The notes under the pieces were generated by a model. That model saw nothing but the letters and a program-made list of their open reading frames with translations. It ran no database searches and was not told the origin of the DNA. From NCBI GenBank assembly GCA_002418835.1, contig DIEX01000011.1:1-64000 (forward strand): a DNA stretch of 64,000 nt. The letters are read 5' to 3'. Positions 1-8,908 of this stretch are shown piece by piece. This DNA is from Spirochaetia bacterium UBA5763 (GTDB lineage: Bacteria > Spirochaetota > UBA4802 > UBA5550). Each line of letters starts with the position of its first letter. Position 1 is the first letter of the stretch. The position numbers and the translations under genes are program-made.

Positions 1-1236
1 ATTTTCCCATTTATCATAAATAATATCAGGCTCAAACTGCTCTACATATTCAATCCCTTTTTCTCCCATCTCTTTTCTTAATAAAGCATTATCCATTAAA
101 ACATCTAATTTAGCTGCAAAATCTTCAGGTTTATTATCTGCAATCAGTCCCGCACCGCTTTCCAATATAAATTTTCCAGGTGGTATGCAATCTTTCAATA
201 CTACACACGGCAAACCACAAGCCATAGCTTCAGTCAAAGCTTGACCAAAGCCCTCATAGACAGACGGAAATGCAAAAATATGACTTTTGCCATATTCGTC
301 CATTATATCTTTTGTTGTATCCATTAATAAAACACGACTCTGTAAATTATAACTCTCAATTAATTCACTAAGTACTACATATTGCTCTTGTTTCATCCCA
401 AATATTTTTACTTGCCAATCCGAATGTTTATCTGCAAGCAAAGCAAAGGCATTAATTAATAAACTATGATTTTTTTGACGGTGCAATCGGCCTACTGATA
501 TAATAGTTTTAATTCCTGAGTCCTCCGAAGGTTTTGCTCTTTTACATGCTGGGATTGGCTTCACAATATTAGGTATCACATACGTTTTTTTTCTTATGTC
601 CAACGGAAAAAAATCTACAAACTCATCCATAAAAACTATATTTGCAGTAGCGGTTTGAGGTGCAAACCACCTAAATTGTAAAGGTATATTAACATGATTA
701 TTCTCTGTATAAATACTTTTAGCAGGATCATTTCTGTTTGAAACAATAAAAGGTATTTTTGAGTTCTGTAAAGCTTGAGCGACATAAGCAAAAGATCCAA
801 CTTGAAAAGCAACAACAACATCCGGTGACAAAACATTTATTGCATTTTTAATGCATATAATATTTCTTTTAGCTTGGCTCAACCACTTATTGTTTTTGGC
901 TATATTTTTTTCTTTTTTCAAAAAACTGAACTGTTTCAAAAAAAATCTAAGGTTTTTTCTTGTTCTAAAACTTAGATGCTTATTCGCTATCACTACTATT
1001 ATATCTTTAATATTTCTTTTGTTATATATTTCAAACGATTCATATGAATCAAGACGTACTGTATTAACATCTGAATTTAAATGATAATGTGGTTTGTCAT
1101 TATCATCCAGTGTTCTTTTAAAATTAATAATTATAATTGAGTGCCCGCGAGCGATAAGAGCATTTGCCAAATCGATACATGCTTTTTCAGCACCGCCCAC
1201 TGCGTTTAGATCGGGAATCGTTAACACAATTTTCAT
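1..1236 (-). CDS. GT4-family glycosyltransferase, cut by the left window edge
   Basis: The reading frame is open from the ATG at 1236 to the first base, 412 codons, and the C-terminus lies outside the window. It starts MKIVLTIPDLNAVGGAEKA, the N-terminal Rossmann strand and GGAEK loop typical of GT-B retaining glycosyltransferases. The C-terminal half has VGRLHRQKNH and the family E-x7-E motif in YEGFGQALTEAM (E328 and E336), which binds the nucleotide-sugar donor. It probably adds a hexose to a lipid-linked surface glycan at the inner face of the membrane. Its ATG overlaps the stop codon of the upstream phosphoribosyltransferase-HAD gene by 4 bases, so the two are translationally coupled. 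Donor and acceptor cannot be told from sequence. Confidence 0.93.
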   Translation of the reverse strand, partial: MKIVLTIPDLNAVGGAEKACIDLANALIARGHSIIIINFKRTLDDNDKPHYHLNSDVNTVRLDSYESFEIYNKRNIKDIIVVIANKHLSFRTRKNLRFFLKQFSFLKKEKNIAKNNKWLSQAKRNIICIKNAINVLSPDVVVAFQVGSFAYVAQALQNSKIPFIVSNRNDPAKSIYTENNHVNIPLQFRWFAPQTATANIVFMDEFVDFFPLDIRKKTYVIPNIVKPIPACKRAKPSEDSGIKTIISVGRLHRQKNHSLLINAFALLADKHSDWQVKIFGMKQEQYVVLSELIESYNLQSRVLLMDTTKDIMDEYGKSHIFAFPSVYEGFGQALTEAMACGLPCVVLKDCIPPGKFILESGAGLIADNKPEDFAAKLDVLMDNALLRKEMGEKGIEYVEQFEPDIIYDKWEN

Positions 1237-2255
1237 TTCTCTAAAACTCCTAAAAACTTTCTAGGAATGTATGTTATATTTTTACCTATTCGATATGCGT
1301 ACGATTTTTTAATAGAATTAATATTATCCGTTAAATATATAATCGTTTGCTCCATTTCACTTACTTTATTACCATCAATGATTTGTTGATTGGATAAATA
1401 ATTTGAATATAGTTTGTTATTTTCTAAACATAAAACATTTTTTTTTGCTAAATAAAATATTTCTTCAGCCTGTTTTCTACTACTTTCAATAAATATCTGT
1501 TCTTTCCTTTTTCTATAAACTTCTGCTTTAAACTTTCCGTGAGCATTTTGTTTAATTCTCTCTTTCTTGCTGGTCAAATCAAGCATTATTAATTCACCAT
1601 AATTAATATTATATTTTTTTAACCACTCAACGGTATGCTTTCTATATTTTTCGAGTCTGGAGGTTACAAAACAGGAAATATAAACAGTTGGTATATATAA
1701 AGGTTTCGCATTTCTTAAAAATTCAATATATTTTTCACCATCATCATTTTCTTCAGGAGAGGGATCTACGCAAATAACACCATCAATATCAAGACAGGCT
1801 TTCTGCAATTGGGAATGATGGACAAAATTCCATTCAAAAAAACGTGGTGTTATAACTTCTTCAAAATAAAAATCAACAGAACCTTCCATGCCAGGTGAAG
1901 TAAAAACACACCCGAACAAAATTGTATACTTATTATGAATTTTCGACTGAGCAATTAAAGTTTTTACCTCGTCTATGGCATACCCTGTATTTACACTATC
2001 ATCAAAAATTAAAACTTTTTTAACTTTACTCCAATTAAATTTTTGTCTCCTACCCCTTAAACCACTGCGCCACATTTTACCTTCAAGAAATGTATCAAGA
2101 TCACAAACAGGTTTATTAAGCATCAAAGCTATCATTAAAGCTGGTATCATACCACTGCGGGGAACTCCAACAATTAAATCAATATCCAATGGAATTTTAA
2201 AAAGATTGTGTGCAATTAAATTGCTAATATCGCTGTATGTTCTATATGCATTCAT
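1233..2255 (-). CDS. Phosphoribosyltransferase-HAD fusion protein of a polysaccharide cluster
   Basis: 340 residues in two domains. The N-terminal part is a type I phosphoribosyltransferase fold: VGVPRSGMIPA at about 29-39 and the PRPP-binding loop VLIFDDSVNTG at 81-91, with the acidic pair D85-D86. A HAD-like phosphatase domain follows: CLDIDGV (154-160) gives the DxD nucleophile pair D156/D158, and VTSR (197-200) fits HAD motif II. The tail SYAYRIGK...IPRKFL resembles the end of the glycosyltransferase encoded at 2319-3380. Which base or sugar phosphate it acts on is unknown. The context suggests nucleotide-sugar or glycan precursor chemistry rather than nucleotide salvage. The ATG at 2255 is preceded by GGAGAGATTTTA, a good ribosome-binding site. 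Confidence 0.8.
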   Translation of the reverse strand: MNAYRTYSDISNLIAHNLFKIPLDIDLIVGVPRSGMIPALMIALMLNKPVCDLDTFLEGKMWRSGLRGRRQKFNWSKVKKVLIFDDSVNTGYAIDEVKTLIAQSKIHNKYTILFGCVFTSPGMEGSVDFYFEEVITPRFFEWNFVHHSQLQKACLDIDGVICVDPSPEENDDGEKYIEFLRNAKPLYIPTVYISCFVTSRLEKYRKHTVEWLKKYNINYGELIMLDLTSKKERIKQNAHGKFKAEVYRKRKEQIFIESSRKQAEEIFYLAKKNVLCLENNKLYSNYLSNQQIIDGNKVSEMEQTIIYLTDNINSIKKSYAYRIGKNITYIPRKFLGVLEK

Positions 2256-2318
2256 TAAAATCTCTCCGAGCGCAAGTACTTAAAAATTTATATGATAACT
2301 TGTAAATTATTAAAAAAA

Positions 2319-3380
2319 TCAACCCAACTTACTCTTTAGTTTTTTTACCGGGAACAAGAAAAAATTACCAAGTTTATATGTATAAGAATTATATACATGC
2401 TTTATCAATTCATCTTTATGCTTTATCAATTCATCTTTATGCTTTATCAATTCATCTTTATGCTTTATCAATTCATCTTTATGCTTTAAACTTACTTTTA
2501 ATTCATTATTTTTTTTCAGTAAATTATCCCTATTAGCTATTATTTGTTGTAACACGTTTTGAATACCCATCTTAAAATATTTTTCATATTTAGCTGGCAA
2601 CATCTGTCTTAAATAAATACGAGTTTCAATACTAAAAACTTGTTGATCTAAATAATTTTTGGACGAATACACACCACCGTCATGCTCCCGATGGACAGAC
2701 ATACATTCATTAAATCGTTTTATTTTCCCATTATTTTGTAAGCATGTACTCATTATAAACGCCATGTCTCCTGCCGGCGAATTATAGATCCATTCATGAA
2801 ACTTATCCTTATAATTTCTGACTACCAAAGAAGCTGTCGGCATAAAGGATCTCCCATAAGCTATATAATCTTCAAGCATGTAATAATCTTTCTCTTCTGG
2901 AGGTTTAAACCAATATCCATTTTTAATATCATTTTTAATTTTTTCAGCTCCATGACAACATATAACATAATCATCATTCTTTTCCAGAAAATTCACCTGT
3001 TTCTGAAGCTTTAAAGGATCTGTCCAGTAATCGTCACCTTCACAAAGAGCAATATATCTACCCTCAGCTCGTGGAATATTATATTTAAACATTGGTTTAA
3101 TACCCTGAGAATACCGATTCTCAATCTGATAGATAGGTTTAATTATACCAGGATATTCAGCCTCGTATTCTCTTATTATATCAGCAGTTTTATCGGTAGA
3201 TGCGTCATCATTGATCAGAACTTCAAATGAAAAATCTGTTTGCTGCATAAGAAAACCATCAAGTGCATCACGAATAAATTTTTCATGATTGTATGTTATG
3301 CAACAAATACTGACGAGAGTTTTCTCAAAGGTTTTCCATTTATTCATTATTATCGTTTGAGATTTAATCACTTTAGACAT
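2319..3380 (-). CDS. GT2-family glycosyltransferase with a heptad-repeat tail
   Basis: 353 residues. The GT-A fold is shown by SICCITYNHEKFI at about 24-36, the nucleotide-binding INDDASTDKT at 56-65 and the DxD-like acidic motif CEGDDYW at 113-119. These place it in family GT2, inverting transferases that use nucleotide sugars. From about residue 300 the chain becomes a lysine-rich coiled coil with four identical KHKDELI heptads. It ends with SYTYKLGNFFLFPVKKL, an amphipathic segment that could touch the membrane or a partner; a similar tail ends the phosphoribosyltransferase-HAD protein next door. A start at the internal ATG (residue 12) would keep the whole domain. Specific sugar unknown. 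Confidence 0.9.
   Translation of the reverse strand: MSKVIKSQTIIMNKWKTFEKTLVSICCITYNHEKFIRDALDGFLMQQTDFSFEVLINDDASTDKTADIIREYEAEYPGIIKPIYQIENRYSQGIKPMFKYNIPRAEGRYIALCEGDDYWTDPLKLQKQVNFLEKNDDYVICCHGAEKIKNDIKNGYWFKPPEEKDYYMLEDYIAYGRSFMPTASLVVRNYKDKFHEWIYNSPAGDMAFIMSTCLQNNGKIKRFNECMSVHREHDGGVYSSKNYLDQQVFSIETRIYLRQMLPAKYEKYFKMGIQNVLQQIIANRDNLLKKNNELKVSLKHKDELIKHKDELIKHKDELIKHKDELIKHVYNSYTYKLGNFFLFPVKKLKSKLG
2397..2480 (-). repeat. Four perfect 21-bp tandem repeats inside the GT2 gene
   Basis: Four identical 21-bp units lie head to tail (2397-2417, 2418-2438, 2439-2459, 2460-2480), followed by a partial fifth (atgcttta). They encode the heptad KHKDELI four times. Because 21 is a multiple of three, gain or loss of units would change coiled-coil length without breaking the frame. 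Identity at every codon position points to recent slippage-type expansion rather than selection on the protein alone. Confidence 0.97.
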
Positions 3381-3386
3381 TAATTT

Positions 3387-4196
3387 CTACTCAATAAAAA
3401 AATCTAATCTTTCATTCTCACAATCTTTAATAATATAATCAATTATTGCCTGATCCAAAGTATCTTTCCATTTATCATCCCTCTGCTCCTTTCTAAAAAC
3501 CGTATAAGGATCAGTATTTGCTGTGTTTATTGATTGACTAATAAAATCATAAGTTTGCTTCTCTATCTTTATACTTAAAAAATTAAAAATTTCTTCAGTT
3601 TGATTTAGCGTATTTTCGACAAGATCTTTATAACGAACTAAAAAAAAATTCTCAGGAAATTTTTCTTTAAAACTTACAAAATCGATAGCCACTTCTTTCC
3701 ATTTTGCATACCCATAATACTCTTCCGGCTTACCCTGATTCTTTTTTTCTGCATAAAACCACTCTTTATCAAAATCCCATCCAAGATCCACTCTAAACTC
3801 TTTTGGGGCAAATCTCCAGGAACTGAGTACACTCAATGGATTACGGACAATACCCACAACCTTCACTTCAGGAAATTGAAACAACATATTCTCCAAAATA
3901 TGGTGATACCTAGCCTCTTTATAGACAATTGCATCATTTTCATAATTTTTTTTAAATATCGGATACTTACCATCTCTTTTTTGCACGACCTGATCCAGAA
4001 AATCATCTTTGGTGAACTGAAGTTTTTGAAAAAACTCCTCTATCTGTTCACGCGAACTTTCATGGTTTAAAAATCCTTTTAAAGCATATGAAAAAAGCGG
4101 CTGAAGTTTGTATAACACAGATGGTGATGAGTCAACTAAAGCCGCCAACCAGGAAGTGCCAGACCTTGGGACACCATGAATTCCTATATATTTCAT
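3387..4196 (-). CDS. PAPS-dependent sulfotransferase
   Basis: 269 residues, the usual size for bacterial carbohydrate sulfotransferases. The N-terminal 5'-phosphosulfate loop is GVPRSGTSWL (8-17), and the 3'-phosphate-binding element is RNPLSVLSS (118-126) with the expected Arg and Ser. The enzyme moves sulfate from PAPS to a hydroxyl or amino group, most likely on a sugar of the polysaccharide made by this operon. It lies 6 bases from the glycosyltransferase at 2319-3380 and 10 bases from a methyltransferase. A PAPS-producing operon (cysD, cysNC, cysQ) starts 6 kb away on the other strand, which fits this need. The acceptor is not identifiable from sequence. Confidence 0.9.
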   Translation of the reverse strand: MKYIGIHGVPRSGTSWLAALVDSSPSVLYKLQPLFSYALKGFLNHESSREQIEEFFQKLQFTKDDFLDQVVQKRDGKYPIFKKNYENDAIVYKEARYHHILENMLFQFPEVKVVGIVRNPLSVLSSWRFAPKEFRVDLGWDFDKEWFYAEKKNQGKPEEYYGYAKWKEVAIDFVSFKEKFPENFFLVRYKDLVENTLNQTEEIFNFLSIKIEKQTYDFISQSINTANTDPYTVFRKEQRDDKWKDTLDQAIIDYIIKDCENERLDFFIE

Positions 4197-4205
4197 AGAA
4201 CCTCA

Positions 4206-4892
4206 TTATTTGATTAAAAGCATATCAAACCTATAATGATTATTAATCATAAACTTTTCTTGCGTAATAATCTCTTGTTTTGAATAGCCTATATATTTTG
4301 ACAAATTTATTAATGTATCCTTTTTATACCAAGTACCAATTATTGGTTCTCTTCTTTCTAATGATTCAAAAAAAACACTTTTATAATTATCAGTTGAATG
4401 AAATTCCCATATTCTATCTAAATCAGGGATATCCCCAATATAAAATTTCCCGCCCGGTTTCATTAAATGATATATATTTCTGAATAATTCAATTGATTCA
4501 TGAACTTTGAAATGTTGTAATGCGAAATAACATATTGATATATCAAAAAAATTATCCTTAAACTTAAAAGATCTTGCATCACAGCAAATTGCCGTTGTAT
4601 TTTCTAATTGCTTTTTATTTATTGAATCAATAAATTTTTTTGAACAATCAACTGCAATAACAAACTTTACTTTTTGTGAAAGTGGTTCTGTTATCAAACC
4701 ATTTCCAGCGCATAGATCGAGAGCACTCATAGAAAGCTCTAAATCCAAATGATTAAAAACAAATTCTATTGTCTTATCCCATAACCATCCCTCAAGCGGA
4801 ATACCTTGTATAGTTCTACCAACCTGAGCATGTTTATTTTCTCTATTTATTATATCAGAATAATTCCAATATTGATTCCAATAATCATCCAT
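4206..4892 (-). CDS. Class I SAM-dependent methyltransferase
   Basis: 228 residues. Motif I is LDLCAGNGLI at 58-67, followed by an acidic strand end (IAVDCS) that holds the SAM ribose and by a motif IV-like FDISICYFALQHF. The LMKPGGKFYIGDIP segment is the post-motif III signature of small-molecule methyltransferases. No N-terminal targeting signal is seen, so it is cytoplasmic. It sits between the sulfotransferase and the WbqC-like gene and probably methylates a sugar or sugar intermediate of the glycan; the substrate is inference. Confidence 0.85.
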   Translation of the reverse strand: MDDYWNQYWNYSDIINRENKHAQVGRTIQGIPLEGWLWDKTIEFVFNHLDLELSMSALDLCAGNGLITEPLSQKVKFVIAVDCSKKFIDSINKKQLENTTAICCDARSFKFKDNFFDISICYFALQHFKVHESIELFRNIYHLMKPGGKFYIGDIPDLDRIWEFHSTDNYKSVFFESLERREPIIGTWYKKDTLINLSKYIGYSKQEIITQEKFMINNHYRFDMLLIK

Positions 4893-4906
4893 AACAATAA
4901 TCCTTT

Positions 4907-5614
4907 CTATTCTAAGTTATAATTATCCAACATCTCCTTAATTTTTTCGGGTGAATTAAACATCATAACATCAATTATTGACAAACCAGGCTCAAATACT
5001 TCCCGATTTTGGTTGTATTCCACAAGATTTATTGATAAAAATTTCAACTCTACTCCATTCTCTCTATACTTATTTCCATCAAAAATATCCTTCCCCCCCG
5101 GAGGATTATAGTATTCAGATGCATTATAATATTTTGATATTTCAAGAGCCCAATCATCAGGAGTGGTTATTTTTGACCAATCAATTTTTAGATTAGAAGA
5201 GATTTCATATTTAAAACCAATACTTAAATAATTACACACAAGTGATAATGCGTTTATGTTTACATCAACAATTGATTCACCTTTATATCTTTCCATTTGC
5301 TTTAAAATATCAACTACAACAGAATAATAAGGTGCCTTTTTTTTATAATGTTCAACCTGAGATATTATTCTATTCACCCAATCGATATCATTTTTTATTT
5401 TTATGTCTTTTATTAGTGTTTCACGGTTATGTTTTGAAATTGGGACTTTAATATATTGCCAATCATCAAGCGGTTTTAATATACGATTTCTATCAATCCA
5501 ACCATGCCTGATAAACTGCACATTATCAAATACCACAAAAAAACTAGTATTTTTAATCAATGAAAAATATCCCAAGTAGGGGAAAAAATAGGGTTGCATT
5601 ATAGCTAGTTTCAT
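4907..5614 (-). CDS. WbqC-like family protein
   Basis: 235 residues beginning MKLAIMQPYFFPYLGYFSLI, the hallmark of the WbqC-like family, with the conserved NVQFIRHGWIDRNRIL further on. Members are common in O-antigen and capsule loci, usually next to a sugar aminotransferase as here (ATG at 5614 touches the stop of the aminotransferase gene). They are thought to act on the aminosugar, possibly in N-acylation, but the reaction is not firmly established. The one-base overlap indicates coupled translation with the aminotransferase. Confidence 0.88.
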   Translation of the reverse strand: MKLAIMQPYFFPYLGYFSLIKNTSFFVVFDNVQFIRHGWIDRNRILKPLDDWQYIKVPISKHNRETLIKDIKIKNDIDWVNRIISQVEHYKKKAPYYSVVVDILKQMERYKGESIVDVNINALSLVCNYLSIGFKYEISSNLKIDWSKITTPDDWALEISKYYNASEYYNPPGGKDIFDGNKYRENGVELKFLSINLVEYNQNREVFEPGLSIIDVMMFNSPEKIKEMLDNYNLE

Positions 5615-6726
5615 TAATTACCTTTAAGCAATTTTGATATCTTTTCAGCATTATTCAAATCCAATTCCGGATAAATCGGTAAACACAAAACTTCATCTGC
5701 AATTCTTTTTGCATTCTTCAAAGCTGTAGAAATACTCAATTTGTCATTTCTATACATTGGGAAGTCGGTAATAAGGGGATAAAAATACCTTCTTGTGAAA
5801 ATATTATTATTTTTTAATAACTCATAAACATCATCTCTGCTTTTACCATACAGTGCCTCATCAATAAGTATAGGGAAGTATGAGTAATTATGAGTAACAC
5901 CCTCAATATCACTAAGGAATGTAATTCCCTTTACATCTTTCAACGTATTTCTGTATTTAATGGCCACTTTCTTTCGTTGCTCAATATATGTATCAACATA
6001 TTTAAGATAGACCAAGCCAAATGCTGCCTGGAACTCATTCATTTTCCCGTTAATACCGCACTCTATAACCTTTGTTTCCCCGGCAAAACCAAAATTTTTC
6101 AGTTTGTCTATCCTGTCTTTTGTCTTTTCATTGTGGCAGATTATAGCCCCACCTTCTATTGTATTATATGTTTTTGTGGCGTGAAAACTCAATACAGAAA
6201 GGTCGCCGTAATTGAGTATTGATACCCCCCCTTTTTTAACTCCGAAGGCATGTGCAGCATCATATATGACTTTTAAACCATAAGTTTCAGCAATTTTTTC
6301 TATTTTTTCCACATCGCATGGATTCCCATAGACATGCACAGGCATAATTGCTGTTGTTTTTTTTGTTATGGCTGCTTCAACTTTACAGGGATCAAGATTA
6401 AAAGTTACAGGGTCGATATCTGTAAAAACAGGTTTTATTCCATTCCATACCAGAGAATGAGCTGTAGCAACAAAGCTAAAAGGTGTTGTTATTACCTCAC
6501 CTGTAATCCGCAGGGTCTGCAAAGCTGTTAAAAGCGCAATAGTACCATTACAGAAAAGAGATATATATTTAACTCCCAGGTATTCACACAACTCAGTTTC
6601 AAGTTGTTTATGAAACTCTCCGTTATTTGTTAAAACATGGCTTTGCCATATCTTTTCAAGATATGGAATAAACTCTTCTAAAGGCGGAAGAGCCGGGCGC
6701 GTTACGAATATTTTTTTTTCATTCAT
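5614..6726 (-). CDS. DegT/DnrJ/EryC1/StrS-family PLP sugar aminotransferase (VioA-like)
   Basis: 370 residues, full length for the family. The Schiff-base lysine is K185 in SFHATKTYNTIEGG, and the cofactor-ring aspartate is D156 in YDAAHAFG. The N-terminal TRPALPPLEEF and NGTIALLTAL segments fit the sub-group that aminates nucleotide-activated 4-keto-6-deoxy sugars (VioA/FdtB type). It would convert such a sugar to an amino sugar using glutamate or glutamine, with the WbqC-like protein acting next. No dTDP-glucose dehydratase (RmlAB) is in the window, so the keto-sugar must come from genes elsewhere. Its start overlaps the stop of the upstream methyltransferase gene by one base. Confidence 0.93.
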   Translation of the reverse strand: MNEKKIFVTRPALPPLEEFIPYLEKIWQSHVLTNNGEFHKQLETELCEYLGVKYISLFCNGTIALLTALQTLRITGEVITTPFSFVATAHSLVWNGIKPVFTDIDPVTFNLDPCKVEAAITKKTTAIMPVHVYGNPCDVEKIEKIAETYGLKVIYDAAHAFGVKKGGVSILNYGDLSVLSFHATKTYNTIEGGAIICHNEKTKDRIDKLKNFGFAGETKVIECGINGKMNEFQAAFGLVYLKYVDTYIEQRKKVAIKYRNTLKDVKGITFLSDIEGVTHNYSYFPILIDEALYGKSRDDVYELLKNNNIFTRRYFYPLITDFPMYRNDKLSISTALKNAKRIADEVLCLPIYPELDLNNAEKISKLLKGN

Positions 6727-7469
6727 TATTTTTCAACAACATACAAAACACTTGTTTTTTTTAACCCAAGCTTTTTATACATTTTTTTCCCATAATATCT
6801 CTCATCGAACATATTAAGTTTAAAACCGCTGGCTTTAATTCTATTAATAAAATCATTTTTTGCGTATAATCTTACATGATCGTTCTGACCGTAGTATTTC
6901 CATCTATCTTCATCCGTTTTTACATCAGGGAGATTTTCAATAGTTTTATTAATCGCCAGAGATATTGGAGCCATTAGAATCCCCTTACCGCCAGGTTTTA
7001 AAATTCTGTACAATTCTTTAATAGCTTTAATATCATCTTCAACATGCTCAATGACATGCGAACAGATAAAAAAATCACACTCATTTTCGGAAATCATATT
7101 CAGATTAGTTATATCAGCTTTTATATCAACATCATTAGCCTTCAAATCAAAAGTTTTATATTGTATATTATTAAACCTCTTTATGATATAATGTTGTAAT
7201 CTTTTTTCTGGTGAAAAATGATACAAAATAAAAGATTCATCCCCTTTAAAATTATTTTCCAAATAAAGAGCGTAAAGTCTTTCTCTATCAGAGGCTCCGC
7301 ATTTTAAACAACTATATGTATCTAATGTTGTCATTTCACTTTTTCCAAAATATTTATACCCATATTTTTCAGCATTTTGAGCATACATAGCAGGTAAAGG
7401 TTTAAAATCTATGTTTTTTGACAAACAAACAGGACAGTAATAACGATGACGAGTAAAATATTTAAACAT
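6726..7469 (-). CDS. Class I SAM methyltransferase with N-terminal zinc ribbon
   Basis: 247 residues. Two CxxC pairs, C12/C15 (YYCPVCLSKN) and C54/C57 (SCLKCGASDRER), form a likely zinc ribbon ahead of a methyltransferase core. The core contains a DLKANDVDIKADITNL region, ICSHVIEHVEDD and LKPGGKGILMAPI. This layout is known from methyltransferases in surface-glycan loci. It is probably cytoplasmic and acts on a glycan precursor or chain end; a chain-terminating role next to the Wzt exporter is possible but unproven. Confidence 0.85.
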   Translation of the reverse strand: MFKYFTRHRYYCPVCLSKNIDFKPLPAMYAQNAEKYGYKYFGKSEMTTLDTYSCLKCGASDRERLYALYLENNFKGDESFILYHFSPEKRLQHYIIKRFNNIQYKTFDLKANDVDIKADITNLNMISENECDFFICSHVIEHVEDDIKAIKELYRILKPGGKGILMAPISLAINKTIENLPDVKTDEDRWKYYGQNDHVRLYAKNDFINRIKASGFKLNMFDERYYGKKMYKKLGLKKTSVLYVVEK

Positions 7470-7479
7470 AAATTAAAAC

Positions 7480-8838
7480 CTACATTTTTTTTATTTCAAG
7501 AATATTATCTAAATATACAAAACCAAATATTTTCAATTCGCTACGAGACATCATTTCAAACTGGCAAGAAATGGGTATAAGATCGCAAAATTCTACAACT
7601 CCTTTATTTGAATCTATTACTACTGATAATACCGATAATATTGAATACTGTCCCTGAAGGATTTTTAAACAAAATTTCCAATCAACAATAAATAAATCTC
7701 CCTTCGTAATATTTTTAAGTTTTTTATTCTCAACACCGGCAGAACCATATATTACATCAGTTCCATTTTTATCTCTAATATGATATCCAAAACCAAGTTC
7801 CGGGATATTATTCAATGCCTTTATCATCATCCTCAATATTACTTTCTGCCCATATTCAACCTGCTTAAGAATCGTTTCATTTTCATCAAGCAGTTGAACA
7901 TTTAAAAACTCAGCTTTGCCGTTATTCACCCTACCATGTGAAGCCTTTTTTAAAAATTCCTCTACACCTTCCATATAGTCAATGATACTACTGTGTTTAT
8001 CGATATGTATATCCGTTTCAGCTATCTGACTTTGAATAACGGTCTGCCTCGAAGTAACCTTTTTTTTAAAATACTCATTGACCACATCCTGTGTATTCCC
8101 ATCCATAACCACCTTACCACCTTCAAGAAGTATAGACCTTTCACAAATCGCTTTAACAGCATTTATATTATGGCTGACAAAAAGTACGGTTGTATTTTGA
8201 CTTTTAATCATATTCTGCATTCTCAATGTGCACTTTGCCTGGAAAAACATATCACCAACAGACAAAACTTCATCAAGTATTAAAATATCAGGTTCTATAC
8301 TTGTAGCAACGGCAAAAGCCAGACGGGACTTCATTCCGGAAGAATAAGTTTTTAGCGGCTGGTAAATATACTCCCCTATATCCGCAAATTCAAGGATTTC
8401 ATCAATTTTTTCATTCATCTGCTTTTCAGTGAATCCCATTAAAGCGCCGTAAAAAAAGACATTCTCATACCCGCTGAACTCGGGATTAAAGCCTGAGCCC
8501 AGCTCTAAAAGTGCTGATATTTGGCCATCTACCTGAACAGAGCCTGATGTTGGCGTAATAACCCTGGTTATGGCTTTGAGAAGTGTTGACTTACCCGCCC
8601 CGTTCATCCCTAAAATACCAACAGATTCACCCCGCCCGATCTCAAGATCAACCCCATTAAGCGCATAAAACTCCCTGTGATATTTTTTTCTACGGGGATG
8701 TAATGCCTCCTTAAGCCGGTCCTCTTTTCTCCTGTAAAGATTATAGACTTTTGACAAACCGTTAAGTTTTATTACTATATCTTTCTCTGTAAATTCCTGA
8801 TTTTCCATCTCTTTACTTTCAATATTCATTCCATTCAT
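7480..8838 (-). CDS. wzt: Polysaccharide ABC exporter ATPase, Wzt type with C-terminal glycan-binding domain
   Basis: About 452 residues. The ATPase half has Walker A GMNGAGKST, the YSSGMKSRLA signature and Walker B ILILDEVLSVGD, with the SVGD extension typical of Wzt/KpsT/TagH proteins. The last 160 or so residues are beta-rich and match the extra domain that in Wzt recognises the finished O-antigen before export. It pairs with the Wzm-like permease at 8909-9730. The start is unsure: TTG 8850, ATG 8838 and ATG 8829 are all in frame with no strong Shine-Dalgarno; 8838 is chosen as the first ATG. Presence of the C-terminal domain implies export of a modified or end-capped glycan. Confidence 0.93.
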   Translation of the reverse strand: MNGMNIESKEMENQEFTEKDIVIKLNGLSKVYNLYRRKEDRLKEALHPRRKKYHREFYALNGVDLEIGRGESVGILGMNGAGKSTLLKAITRVITPTSGSVQVDGQISALLELGSGFNPEFSGYENVFFYGALMGFTEKQMNEKIDEILEFADIGEYIYQPLKTYSSGMKSRLAFAVATSIEPDILILDEVLSVGDMFFQAKCTLRMQNMIKSQNTTVLFVSHNINAVKAICERSILLEGGKVVMDGNTQDVVNEYFKKKVTSRQTVIQSQIAETDIHIDKHSSIIDYMEGVEEFLKKASHGRVNNGKAEFLNVQLLDENETILKQVEYGQKVILRMMIKALNNIPELGFGYHIRDKNGTDVIYGSAGVENKKLKNITKGDLFIVDWKFCLKILQGQYSILSVLSVVIDSNKGVVEFCDLIPISCQFEMMSRSELKIFGFVYLDNILEIKKM

Positions 8839-8908
8839 CTTTATAATCAATTATAAACAATCAAATTAAAATATTTTCATAATTTTATTTTAACTTTTCG
8901 ACTCTCAT

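Noticed and set aside
851..1084. 77-codon plus-strand frame
   Set aside because: It lies inside the open glycosyltransferase frame of the minus strand and looks like low-complexity hydrophobic translation.
2397..2480. 21-bp direct repeats as a CRISPR array
   Set aside because: The units are contiguous without spacers and encode an in-frame heptad repeat of a glycosyltransferase.
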